A stretch of DNA of 64,000 nt from Chrysomallon squamiferum (taxonomy: Eukaryota; Mollusca; Gastropoda; Neomphalida; Peltospiridae), in NCBI GenBank assembly GCA_012295275.1, contig CM022676.1, positions 5,149,687 to 5,213,686 on the forward strand, written 5' to 3'. The position numbers and the translations under genes are program-made. The notes under the pieces were generated by a model that ran no database searches, had not been told where the DNA came from, and saw only the letters and a program-made list of their open reading frames with translations. Of this stretch, positions 11,652 through 23,700 are shown in pieces (the stretch's first letter is position 1; every line of letters begins with the position of its first letter).

Positions 11652-14600
11652 TTGGTGGTACAAACAAAAAACATAAAAAATGACCATTTATTTCCAGTTT
11701 ATTCATTTCTTTGTCACAGAAACAATTAATAAATTATTAGCATGACCAAAAAACAATACCAAAATAATGCACTCATTTCCACATCCTAAAACAATCTATT
11801 ATTCAATTTTTTACCACCATGCTTTTCTAATAATAAATTTCAGAATAAAATAGCAATTAAGTTAGCACCAATATTTTCTATAGTAATTTATGAAAATAAA
11901 CAGTTAAATTACTGCCACTTTTTTACCAACAATAAAGCAACAATTGTTTACAGGAACACTTTTTTAATGATAAATCCTGAAAATAAAATAACAATAAATA
12001 GTCACCAATCTTTTTTTAGTAATAAAATAATCATTTTTTCACCACTAAACTTTTCTAATAATAAATCCTGAGAATAAAATAACCATTATTTACAACCAAT
12101 CTTTTCAAATAATATAGTAACAATTTATTTACTATTAAACTTTTCTAATAATAAATCCTGAGAATAAAATAACAATTATTTACCACCAATCTTTTCTAAT
12201 AATAAAGTAACAAATTTTTTACCGCTAAACTTTTCTAATAATAAATCCCAAATTAAAATAACAATTATTACCATTAATCTTTTCTCAGAATAAAATAACA
12301 GAATAAAAATAATTAACAAAACAACTGGAAGAAGCAACTCAGAATTCTATATATATATATATGTATGTATAGATATATTTTTTTATCATGATCTATGACA
12401 AATTTTGATAAATGTCACCTGTATGGGTTCTCATGTGTCTGTTCAGCTCAGAGGGAGAAAAGAACTCTTTCTGGCACACGTTGCACTTGATCAGCATCTC
12501 TCTGCTGTGTGAACGTTTGTGCATCATCAGACGATGGCGGGAGTGATAGACTTTCGGGCACTGGTCGCAAGGAAAGGAGCAGTCTCCTGTCCGGGCCTGA
12601 AGACTCCTTACTCCTTTGCTGGCAGTCACAGGACCCTTCACGCCCAGCTTGGCCTCCTTCAGGTGACTCCACATGTGTTTTCGTAAACTTCCGATTTCAG
12701 CGAAGTGTATCCCACACACATCACATTCCTTGGCTTCATCTCCAGTGTGCGTGGCTACATGTTCCTGTTAACAGAAAAAAAAAATTTGTTTTTTTAAAAT
12801 GTACCATTCAGTATCATCTTTTCAGTTCCAAACTAGCAAAAAAAAATCAGAAAGTGAAATTTAAACAGAAGAAAAAAATTAACATGTGGCATCATCCTCA
12901 GTATGTGTAGCCACGTTCCTGTTCATAGAGAAAAATTATTTTAAAAAATATATTTATTAAATATCCACTTTTTCAAACTATGATAGTAATGAATGACAAA
13001 AATTAAAATAAAAATAAAAATAAAAATAAAAATAATAAAAATTTAATATTTTAAAATAATTTTTAGAATGACTGTAATGACATAGCAGCTGTTACATACA
13101 CTCACACTCATATTATTAGTATCATTATTATTCTCACACTTTATAATTAGAAAAGATTAGCTGCAAATAAAATATTACTTTATAATAAAAATATTGGTAT
13201 TTTAAAATAATTTTTAGAATGACTAACAATGTAGCAGCTGTTATGCACACTCACATTATTAGTATCCATTATTATTCTCACACTTTATAATTAGAAAAGA
13301 TTAGCTGCAAATAAAATATTATTTTATTATTATTATTATTATTATTTTCTTCAAAAATTACCTTTAGGTGCCATGACCGAAAGAATCCTTTTCCACAAAT
13401 GCCACATTTGTGATCTCGTGCCATGTGGGTCGTTGCGTTATGGTGAACAAGCTTGGAATGGGAAGACAACTCTTTGCCGCACGTTTTGCATATAAACTTC
13501 TGGTACTCCAATGTGTGCATTTTCATGTGGACGCCGAGGGTTCCAGACATCTTGAAACTTTTGTTGCACACACCGCACAGGTAAGGATTGTCTGTCATGT
13601 GTTCGTTCATGTGCTTCAAATACGGCGAATAGGCATGGAATCCTATCTTGCACACTTTACAAATGTACACGCCTTTTCCTTAGCTTTTTTTTTCAGTTTC
13701 TGTAGCATTTCCATGGAAATGTTTCCCTCGTTAGAGTCAGGCGCGCTCTGTTTCACAACCTCGGTTTCGATTTTTCGATCGCAGTAGCTGGGTTTTTTCA
13801 AAATTTCGATGATGTTCGAGTTCTCGTGCGATGCAAGATGATTGTCGTAGTCGTCTTTGGTGATGTAGGTTAAATAGCAACTAGGACAATGGAACAACTC
13901 CGCTGATTCAGATATAGCAAACATTTCTGGTTCACGCTGCTTTTTACCTTTTGCTTTTTACCTCTGGGACTTCTTCGGTTCTGTTTTTCTTTCGGAGAAG
14001 ATTTCTCGTTCTCGTCATTTGGTTTCATTTTTTTATGCCCCAAACGTTTTGTTTCTTTCTCTTTATTACACTAATTTCATTTTCTCCTTCAGTTACATCT
14101 CGGGCCGGTTCGTCGTTTTCTTCCTCCTCTTCATTTTCGACATTATCGGTTTCCATGGTCACTGAATTCTATTTGTTGCAGAGATGCATGAGGCATTGAT
14201 GCGTGAATCATCCTGTGCAGCATCAGTGAGTAGTGCACCGGGAAGGCTTTTGGACACAGACTGCACTTGTATCGTTCCTGTTTGTTGCTCCTCACTTTCT
14301 TCGTTTCAGAGTTTGCCATGGGGTGGTAGTCGAACTGGAATCGCGGGTCCCAGTGTATCTTCGAATGCGTTGTTAATCCAGACGACGAAAAGAAACCTCG
14401 GTTGCATCTGTGGCAGATGAAGCCGTTGCTGCTGCCACTGCAGTCGTTGCTTTTGTGGGACGTCAGCTCTTCGGATTTCGCGAATGTCTTGTGGCACTCG
14501 GAACACATGTAAGGTCTTTCTTCCAGATAAATATCACTTGAGATGGGCTTTGTGGCCGACTGCGTGATGTTGCTTTAACTGTGTCATGTAGATGACTGTC

Positions 14601-15196
14601 AGGTTCGACATGTGCAGCTTCAGTATTATTTGATGGAGTTGTTGACCGAGTGGCTTCAGCATCCTTTGTAAACTGAGCATCAGTTTTTTGACATCGTTTG
14701 TAAATTCCTTCTTTATATCAAGAGCATTAACATTGTTTGTAAATTTCTTCTTTTTATTGTTAGCACCGGTATTGTCAATGTCTTTTTTACATTTCCTCTT
14801 TTTATTAGGAGCATCAGTAGTGTTAACATCTTTTGTATATTTCCTCTTTTTACGAAGAACATTCTCATTTCCTTCTTCAACGCTGTTAACTTTCTTCTTA
14901 TTTTTCTTCTTAGCATCCAGTTTGTTTTTTGTAACATATTTCGTATTGTATTCCTTCTTTTTACGAGAACAGCCTACTCTGTTTTTTCTTTTAGAATTCT
15001 TCCTTTTTCGTCCCTTCTTTTTCTCAACAGCACCATTGAATTTTAGTTCCATGTTTCTCAACTCATTTACCAATTTCTGAGCACCACCTTCATTTAATTC
15101 TTCCTCCATGTTGTCGTCTAACTCAGTAGGTCCCACATCAATGATTGACTCAATAATGTAGTTGCCACAGGCTGTTTTCATTCCTGCAACAGCCAT
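8899..15196 (-). CDS. C2H2 zinc-finger protein, sixteen fingers, five coding exons; first exon frame-disrupted
   Basis: Minus-strand coding exons are 15196-13362 (exon starts at acceptor 15241), 12764-12419, 10550-10367, 9743-9592 and 9089-8899. All junctions are GT-AG, and the last four exons join in frame through linker glycine or glutamate codons. The N-terminus (MAVAGMK...) is acidic, then very Lys-rich with degenerate 14-16 residue repeats, then Ser/Thr-rich. Sixteen C2H2 fingers follow: seven complete in exon 1, one split across intron 1, three in exon 2, two each in exons 3 and 4, one in exon 5. Exon 1 can be read as one protein only by changing frame at least six times, though each segment is stop-free where used. 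It could be a decaying allele or pseudogene, or carry assembly indels. Probable nuclear DNA-binding protein; target unknown. A possible polyadenylation signal lies at 8768-8773. Confidence 0.75.
9245..9314. repeat. (CT)n microsatellite, ~70 bp
   Basis: Nearly pure CT dinucleotides with one GT interruption, just upstream (minus sense) of the last zinc-finger exon, in the intron. Confidence 0.95.
11618..11650. repeat. Poly(T) tract, 33 bp
   Basis: Uninterrupted T run inside the intron between zinc-finger exons 2 and 3. Confidence 0.95.
11745..12310. repeat. Degenerate AT-rich tandem repeat in a zinc-finger intron
   Basis: Repeated phrases TTTTCTAATAATAAA, TCCTGAGAATAAAATAAC and TTACCACCAATC recur with roughly 45/90-bp spacing about seven times. 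Confidence 0.65.
13050..13322. repeat. Tandem duplication, two ~125-bp copies in intron 1 of the sixteen-finger gene
   Basis: Copies at about 13050-13178 and 13199-13322 share TTTTAAAATAATTTTTAGAA, GTAGCAGCTGTTA, and a long identical stretch around CTTTATAATTAGAAAAGA followed by TTAGCTGCAAATAAAATATT. High identity suggests a recent duplication. Confidence 0.8.
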
Positions 15197-15241
15197 GTTG
15201 TCACAAGTTTTGTACCTACTCAACTTAGAAATACCACAATG
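13362..15241 (-). pseudogene. First exon of the sixteen-finger gene with at least six frame breaks
   Basis: Coding frame changes are needed (1) at the T6 run 14694-14699, (2) near 14541-14550, (3) between 14144 and 14170, (4) near 14045-14075, (5) at a 14-bp tandem duplication 13939-13963, where removing one copy exactly restores the frame, and (6) near 13668-13680 (one A short after the A9 run). Each segment between breaks keeps good codon use and conserved finger residues. Entered as a disrupted exon; the other four exons of the gene are clean. Confidence 0.6.
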
Positions 15242-15774
15242 TCTGAAAAATAGTATAAAAATATTATAAAAGTAATGAATTAAAAATGACAAAATGAGTA
15301 AATTAGAAAATTATATAAAGAGAAAGTGAAATTATAAGACTATAAAACAAAAAAAAATTATTAGGAGAAAAAAATAAAAATTATAAAATGATAAATAAAA
15401 AATGTATTAAGAGAAAATATTAAAATATAAAATGATAAAATGCAAATTTTAAAATGATTTAATAAACTAAGTATATTATGATAAGTTAACATCTGTGAGC
15501 ATGTGAAAATGTCTTATTAATACTATTTAGTCCCAATTATGACCTTTAATGACATTTTTATTTAGAAAATGTACATTTTGAAAGCCAGGATGTGACATTT
15601 TTTTTGTTTGTAATATTTCATTAATAATATGTCCACTTACAAAATTACATATGATGACAATATATTTATAATGTTCTCTTTGTGAAAAAGCCTGCTTTGC
15701 CTTTTTAATATTAAAATAAGTATTTTTAATTTATTTACAAAATATACAATGTCATATAAACTGACTACATGTAT

Positions 15775-16445
15775 ATATTTCAGAATTTTGTTTTATAAGT
15801 TATAATATCTCTCGTTATAACAGATTCTCTAGTGTATTGTATCACATTTTTTCATCAGTTCAGTACAATGTCTGGGTATAATCTACTTCTGCCATAGTTC
15901 AATGTTTTGTATTAAAAGTCATAATACCTCTAGTTATAACAGAAATCTCTGGTGTATTGTATGTTTTCATCAGTCCAGTACAATGTCTGGTTATCATCTA
16001 CTTCTATCACAGTTCAAAGCTTTACTTTTGAAGCCATAACACCTCTGGTTAGAATCTGGTTTATTGTATCATACTTTACATCAGTCCAGTACATCTACTG
16101 AGTATTATCTACTTGTATCAAAGTTCAAAGTTTTGTTTTAGAAGTTACAGTACATCTAGTTGTAACAGAATATTTGATATATTAATCACATTCTTTTTTA
16201 GTTAGTATGAGTATCATCTACTTTTATCTTATTTCAAAGTTTTGCTTTAGAAGTCATAACATATCATTATATTGTAGCATAATAAATCATGTTTTTGTAA
16301 AATCCAGTATAACAACTGAATGTCATCTGCTTCTATCATAGATCAAAGTTTTATTTTAAAAGTCATAAAACAGAATCTGTAGAGCACTGCATCATATTTT
16401 TATCTGTCCCATACAATTCTTGCATATCTTTATTATCTATTTCTA
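15775..16445 (+). repeat. Degenerate ~112-bp tandem repeat, about six units
   Basis: Unit starts fall near 15783, 15903, 16019, 16129, 16238 and 16347. Units share TTTTGTTTTAGAAGTCATAA, ATCTCTAGTTATAACAGAAT, CAGTCCAGTACAATG and ATCATCTACTTCTATCATAG. Same family and orientation as the array at 5600-6055; together they flank the sixteen-finger gene. Confidence 0.75.
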
Positions 16446-16748
16446 CCATTAATTTTTGGTGGGGATTCATTATTTTCATAAAATGGGTAGGAATAACAAA
16501 TTCTGACAGTTGTCAATTCCTGTTTTGTTTCTACCATTTTTCATTAATCACTGTCATGCTAGTCATTTCTGGCAAGATTCATTATTTAAAAATAAAAGAA
16601 GAAAAAGTTTAATTTTTTAATATTTATTGAGACTATTTAACATTTGATGAAAAAAATTCTGACCTCAGATTCAAAGATCAAGTTGTAATGAAACTGGTAA
16701 CAAACAGGGTTGTTGTTTTACTTTAATTTTTTTTAATTATGACTTTGA

Positions 16749-16870
16749 TACTACTACTACTACTAATAATGATGATGATGATGATGATGATGATGATAAA
16801 ATAATAATGATGATGATGTTAATGATAACAACAATGATAATTATAATAACAACAACAATAAATTCCATGC
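16749..16870. repeat. Trinucleotide tract (ACT)n/(GAT)n/(AAC)n
   Basis: ACTACTACTACTACT is followed by a run of GAT triplets and then imperfect AAC and AAT triplets. The open frame across it is purely low complexity. Confidence 0.9.
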
Positions 16871-17279
16871 AAAAATAATTCACAACAAATGCCAGATTCT
16901 TAACAGTTTCAGAAGGCTGTTTCAAATGATTGTATTATATATAAAATTACATTTTATTTTCATTACAAGTACAAGCATATTTCTTCATTATTTTAGTGCA
17001 AATTTATATTAAATCTGGAAGAAAAAAAAAGAAAGAAAAAAAAAAAGATTTGTTAATATCAGGCTGATAATGATTTAGCTAAAAAACACGGAAACAGTCA
17101 TTTGAACAGAATACCACATTGTACTATTTGTAGCCATTCAGTGTTCAGTGTTTAAATAATGATGATGATGATGATAATAATAATAATAGGTTTTATGTTA
17201 CGTGTATAGGATCAGTAAAATAATTTAGTAAATCAGCCATACTATTTCTATCTACACGTGTACACATAAACACTGCATC

Positions 17280-17770
17280 AGCACGTGACTTGCGGAAGTC
17301 GGCATGCGACGTCAATTTGCCGCCATTTACAATGTTTTCATATTGTGATCCGGGCTCGGAGTTACAAGTTTGATCGATTCTGGTTTACAGTCAAGTTGTC
17401 AAAATACATTATGGCATTTTATGTCGTTCTATCTAACAGTACATTTTTCGAACGCACGCTGATGCATTCAGTGTTCGTGCATGCCGTGGTAAATAGAAAA
17501 CAATGCAGAAAAATGACAAATAACACTGCGATCTCGCTCTTTCTCTGTCGCATTCTCGTTAAAATATATTTCCCGTTATGCTTTAGCGTAAATGACGATA
17601 CTAGGTAACATTACCTTAACTGTTCGCTGAATCATGAAAGATGTATCTCGCACTCTCCACACGGCCATTTTTGCTGATCCATAACAAGACATGTAATGGG
17701 GAGACAACTCTGATAGACGAATGCAGGTCGGAAATGTTAGGCGATTCTCAAACGATGTGTGAATTATTAT
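17280..17770 (-). promoter_or_regulatory. CpG-containing block, candidate promoter/first exon of the sixteen-finger gene
   Basis: Local GC and CpG density rise clearly above the surrounding AT-rich DNA. Within about 50 bp there is an E-box CACGTG (17282-17287), an ETS-like GCGGAAGT (17292-17299), a CRE-like CGACGTCA (17307-17314) and GCCGCCATTT (17319-17328). The last reads AAATGGCGGC on the minus strand, the sense orientation seen for promoter-proximal YY1 sites. The coding start of the minus-strand gene is 2.1 kb downstream behind an acceptor at 15241, so a non-coding first exon must lie upstream. No decisive donor was found. Confidence 0.35.
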
Positions 17771-19027
17771 TTAATATTTTTGTTATTTATTTATTTATTT
17801 ATTTGCTTATTATTTCTTTTATTTAAATAAATAATAGATAAACAATTTTAATACAGTATCTTTTATAATAATAATAATAATTATTATTATTATTATTATT
17901 ACTATTATTAATTCAAAAGGAAGGAAATAAATAAAAAGAAAATAGAGAAAAAAAAACAAAGTAAAACAAATTTACATAATTTTAAAAATAAAAATTTACA
18001 ACATAAGATGTAAATGAATTGAAATTTTTAATGAGGAACAATCAAGCCACATTTTTATGCGCTTTTCGCTCTATATGGAAAGGTAAAAAAAAAAATAAAA
18101 TATATATATAGTAATAAATAAGAATAACCCTGGAGTTAAGACTTAGCCATATTAGTCATATTTAAAGAGAAAGAATCTTGGCAAATGTTCTTAGAACTGT
18201 ATGGATAGAAATAATCGCGCTTAATTTACAAAAGGTGATTTTAGTAACTGCACCTATGAAATTTCCTGCCGGATTAAGTCTGTCACATTTTTATAGCCTT
18301 GTTGGTGCAATCTAATACGGTGTGTTTACCATTACTGAATACTTTATGAGAGAGACAGAAAAGAGAGATGATGATAATAAAAAAAAAATATGAGATAATA
18401 CATTTTTACTTTTATTGCATAAATGGACCATAGCTTTATTGTTCGAAAGACGCCAGTTTTTAAGAATGTGTTCACGGCGTATTTTAATTTAACATAAAAC
18501 GACGTATTTTAATTTCATTGGTCCAATGAAGATGCTTCAACAACAGCCATAAATTAACTGCAGTGTTACTACTGCTACGACGATGACATGAATGAAACGG
18601 TTTTATTATCGACAACAAAGCATTTGTACAGTATTTGATGTCAGATTTGCGTGTCGTCACGCTTGAACGAAGCAGACGTTTTGGTTGCATGAAAAGCAAG
18701 GTGAAATGAAATATCTGAATGTAATGAACCCGTAATTGCTAAATGTCGTGAGCAATAATTTGCACCTGTACATTTTGTTTGTTTACCCATTATCCCAAAT
18801 CATCCCAAAGTTGTTCGTCTTTCTAACAATTTCTATAAATTGCCGATACGGAATTTAAATAAAACTATTAAATTCGGTCAGGTCAAAGAGAAGAATGGTT
18901 ACGATTAAATAATGCACGTACCGTGTTTTTTTATTTTCTTATTTTGTTTTATTGAAGCTTAAAAAACAATCAGAACTTTTGAAACAACTAGATATATTTT
19001 ATTTATTTCAATAAATACCAAGACAGT

Positions 19028-19058
<31 letters not shown>

Positions 19059-19886
19059 TTTGTCTGTTTCTTAGTTTATACTTTTTTCTTTTTTTTAATA
19101 TTTGTTATACATGCCTCACACGTGAGTTTATACACATGTACACCTATGTTTTTATGTATGTGTTCATGCCTTATTTTAAAATAGATTAAACACGTCTTAA
19201 TTAATTAATTAATTAATATATATATATATTAATAAATTAATTTAGAAAACAAGAATATAAATTACATAAGAATTCCTACAAACTGAAAATAGAAAGAAAC
19301 TTCTAATGACACGCGACATTTTGCTGTCTACCAAGACCCTAAAAGAGTCAAATGTAAAGATCGAGACTTTAATGGCTTTCTGAAAACTGCTCAAATGAAC
19401 GGATGTCTTGGGTAATATTGTGCGTCAAGTTAATGCTAAATTGAAAAGTTCTTTACAAAACAGACACGTCCACATTTAGCAAGAAGTGGACATCAAATTC
19501 AGTGGCCAATGATTACAACCTAAAGACGTTTGTCGTGACGATTCTAAACCCTATCTGGAAACGTTTGACATATTTCCAGTAAGTTCGGGTTTATTTTTCC
19601 AGTTTTCGAAAATAAAGATAACTTCATCTGAAATTGCTACGTTTGATTGGTTTTGTTCAAAATTATCTTTATTTATTGCAATAGACTTATATATTTTTAA
19701 TTTTATTTCATTTTTAGATTCTTCAAAATAATTCATTCATTGATCATAGATCTTTAATAGCAATAATGTTTTCCAAAAACGTAATTGGCTATTATGGTAA
19801 ATAGAGAAAGCAATTTTATTTCTTATCATGGTAAGATTCAGGTAGGAAATTAAATATAAATGAACAAAATACGAAAATAATCTTTC

Positions 19887-19891
<5 letters not shown>

Positions 19892-19922
<31 letters not shown>
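19892..19922. repeat. Poly(A) tract, 31 bp
   Basis: Uninterrupted A run. I did not find a recognisable retroelement body or target-site duplication next to it. Confidence 0.95.
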
Positions 19923-19923
<1 letters not shown>

Positions 19924-21011
19924 AACTTATTTATTAAAAATTTAAAGAAATATAAAATGTTTAAACAAACACATATCAAGTGAAAAACATAACACATTCT
20001 GCATGCAAACAGTTTATTTTAACTTGTAAACTATCACAGTCAGAGATGAACTGGAATAGTTTTGGCAAAAAAAAAAGAAAGATATAAACAAACATATACA
20101 CTCCAAAATGAATCACCAGAGTCATGCTTAAGACATAGTGAAGTCCTAAGCCATATATAAATCTTTTTCAAAAATCGTTTTACATGACAAAATATACATA
20201 CTGAATTCCATGTATTCATTTTTGTTTATTTTATCTTTTTATTTATGTTTTTTATGATTTATTTTTATTGATTTTTATTTATTTTTATTGATTATTATTT
20301 ATTTTAATATTATTTTTTTATTTTATTTTATTGTATTTTATTTTATTTTATTTTATTTTTTTTTTTTTTAGTTTGAGGTTCTAAAACTGTAACTTGTTTA
20401 AATTCTCCACTGAATTTCTCAGTTTTTAACTAAATTTACAATTCAGTACTGAATATACCAATTTATGTTTTTATTTATTTATGTGTTTATTTGTAATAAG
20501 AGTACATGTATATTTAAAATGAATAATTGCAGTTTTCTTATTATTTATAATAATAATAACAACAAACAACAATAATAATAATACCATCTCTTTCTTATAC
20601 TTAAGGTTTCTTACATGTAGTTAGTAAATTTATGTCAGTTGTCCCATTGGGAGCAATGGGCATTTCAGATGGCCAAGGTTAAATTTTTCACTATTATGAA
20701 TTATATAATATGTTGTTATAAACATATATGTTATATAGGTTTTACTGTTGTTCTGCATTGTCACAATGTTTTAAGTGAATTGAGAAGCACTGCTTTGAAT
20801 GAAGCATGCTTCACAAATACTATTATATTTGCTCTTTGTTTTCCATTAATTCTTTGGTGATGTCTCACAGTTTTGCCCAAGACATGCATGCTTGAACCAT
20901 GCTATGAAATAAATATGTTGATGATTATACAGCCCCTACACGACTACATTATAATTTTCTTCTTTGTTTTTTTTAAATGTGGATATTTCAATAAATTAAA
21001 ATCAAATTTAA

Positions 21012-21225
21012 TAGATATTTGGATAGATATACCAATATTGTTTTAAAGCAGATATTTGCATAGATTATACTAACATTGTTTTCAATGCAGATATTTGCAT
21101 AAATATAGCAATACTGTTTTCTATGCAAATATTTGCATATATAGAGAAATATTGTTTTCAATACAGATATTTGCATAGATATAGCAATATTGATTTTAAT
21201 GTAGATATCTGCATATATATAACTA
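21012..21225. repeat. ~42-bp minisatellite, five units
   Basis: Repeated phrase GATATTTGCATAGATATA followed by GCAATATTGTTTTCAATGCA, period near 42 bp. The open frame crossing it is a product of the repeat. Confidence 0.8.
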
Positions 21226-22689
21226 TTGTTTTTATTTATCCTGTGTTAGAATGGTCTCAATATCAATAGGAATTTGATATATTTACTAATTAAATTCTGT
21301 TTTATCCAATTATTATTGTTGTTGTTGTTATTATTTTATTTATTTTATTATTATTATTATTATTATTAATATAAACTTGCCACAAAAACAGAATTACAGT
21401 TAGCTACCAATATTTTGCAATAAGAAAAATTAAAAAAACATACAAACCAATATATATAATTCTATTTTTCCTAAGTAATAAAAAATGTGGACGGAAAACT
21501 CACATGAAAACAAAACATTTATCAGTCCACAAACACACCCAACAAATTTCTATTTACAATAAAAACACCAGTACAATTTAAAAAAAAAACAAAAGAAAAC
21601 ACTGGAATAAACAATTTACATTACATATAAAAATACATATATAAATTTGCATAGCAATACTTTCAAACCCATTGAAAAAAAAATGATGGTTAACATTATG
21701 ATGATATTACTTTTATTTTCTACTTAGGAATGACTTTTTTTTATGTTGTTGTTGCTGCAGTTGTTGTATGATGTATGTAAGTGGGTGTATGTTGTCAATG
21801 TTGTTAATATTTGGAATGCTATAAGTCTGAAACATCAACAAATTAATACTATTTTCATTATGCAGTGAGCATAAAGAATACTGCAGGTAAATTTTAATAA
21901 ACCAAATAAATAAATAAATAACAATAATAATAAATAATTAATATAAAGGAATGTATGAAAATGTTTCAAATTTGAAACAAAAACATCTTCAATAATGAAT
22001 AAATTGATGAATGTCTAATAACATTTCAGCACAGTGAAAAACATTTTTTTTTACACCAAAAATTAGACAAAAAATTTAAAAATATATTTTAATAAATAAC
22101 TGAATGGTTCTCATCTCAGATGAAAAAGTAAAATATATTTTAATTAAATAATACATTTCTGAATTATATTAAAAATTAAAGTGATGAAAATACTCACTTT
22201 TCCAGATATATACAGAAAATGCTGTTTAAACTGTTACCTTTAAATCAACACTCAACAATTAAATACTTTGACATTAATAAAAATTTAATTTTGACAAGGA
22301 TGGATCAGGTGTTTCAAAATAGCCGAGATGAAATTAATAATAATAATAAAATAAAAAATAAACCCATATCCTTTGTAAATAAAAGAAATACACTTAGATT
22401 TATGTTATTGTCATTAAAAAAAAATATATATAATAATAAGTGAAAAAGATGAAAATAACCATTTCATTTTACATGTAATGTGATTATGTAGTACATGAAT
22501 ACAAATTTTAAAAATCATTCTTGGGACCAAGCTGAAATCAACCCCCCCCCATTTAATCACTACCCCAAATAAAACGTACAACAGGCCCAAATGTGTAATA
22601 TATACTGATTGGGTGATTACTTAATAAAATGTATAGATATATTTAAATATCGCAGGACAAACCAGATGCCAGTAGTTTCATGCACATGG

Positions 22690-23700
22690 GTGGACACAAA
22701 CCAAACAAGATAGACATATACAAGCAAATCAGTGATCTTTAGAAGGAGCATCATACATTTTATAAAATATAATTAAAAAGTATTCATATTTGAATGGGAA
22801 ACACAGATAAGCAATATCGGTCCTTGTTATCATGGGCATCATAATTTGGACTAAAATCCTGAATAATATAATTCAAAAGCATCCACATATGTAGGAGATA
22901 TACAAACAAACATGCTAGGTGCTTATAAGTGTCCAACATCATGGGCATCACAACATTTTAAATATGAAAGTGGAATTGAAAGAAATTTACATTTAAAGGG
23001 TATATTCAAAAAAACAAACTGGGTCCTTGTTAGATGCCAACATTTTGGGTATCATAACATTTCTAACTAAACTCCAATAAAACAGAATTTAAAAGCCATT
23101 CATGGTTCCACAGGACATTCAAGCAAATAAACTAAGTCATTGTAAGTGGCCAATATCGTGGACAACACAGCATTTTAAACCACAACAAATGTATTTAATG
23201 AATTCACACAAAGAAGGGACATACAGACATGCTAACTAGATCCTCGTCAGATCCCATCAAACTTTGGCATCTTGTTAACAAGATGTCAGAATCAGCAGGA
23301 AAAATCAGGTTTTAAACAGAATTTAAAGGCACATTTAAGAGAACATTTCAAAAAGTGAAAATAATTATCATTTGATGCCAACATCTTGGGTATATCGATA
23401 TTAATAAGTTTTAAGTACTCTTCAATCAATCTGTGTGAATTTATAACATACAAACATAGGAATACTAGGTCTCTCTCCCTACAAGTGGAAATCATAGGGA
23501 AAATTATAAAATTTTATTTAAAAAAGTCATTTTAAACAGAATATAAAAAATATTAACACATTCATTGGGCATACAAATAAGAAATGAGCTGCTTAATTCG
23601 ATGTCAAAGTAGAGAAGTGGGGGATGGAAATCACAGATTTGGAACAAACTCCAACAAAACAGAATTTGAATTTTTTTTTACAGGGGACATGCAATCCAAG
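22690..23700. repeat. Degenerate ~118-bp tandem repeat, about eight units
   Basis: Units contain AACAGAATTTAAAAGCCATT, a GGACATACAAGCAAA-like phrase, then TGTCCAACATCATGGGCATC and ACAACATTTTAAA. Divergence is moderate and the last units, near 23.6 kb, are eroded. Different from the 5.6/15.8 kb family. Confidence 0.65.

Noticed and set aside
14688-15080. Plus-strand open frame rich in Phe/Leu opposite the zinc-finger gene
   Set aside because: Antisense of Lys/Asn-rich codons, which always reads as Phe/Leu/Val.
17285-17608. 107-codon plus-strand open frame in the CpG-rich block
   Set aside because: No conserved residues, no splice partners; it lies in the candidate promoter and is probably chance in a region with fewer AT stops.
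19551-19736. 61-codon minus-strand frame with fairly ordinary composition, considered as a transposase fragment
   Set aside because: No catalytic motif, terminal repeats or splice sites to support it; left as unrecognised non-coding sequence.
19892-19922. Poly(A) tract considered as the tail of a retroelement
   Set aside because: No reverse transcriptase, tRNA-like head or target-site duplication seen beside it.
20988-21176. 62-codon minus-strand open frame with repeated YANICIENN-like phrases
   Set aside because: Product of the ~42-bp minisatellite at 21012-21225.
22690-23700. Considered as a CRISPR-like or direct-repeat/spacer array
   Set aside because: Units are degenerate throughout, with no constant repeats separated by unique spacers, and the genome is eukaryotic.
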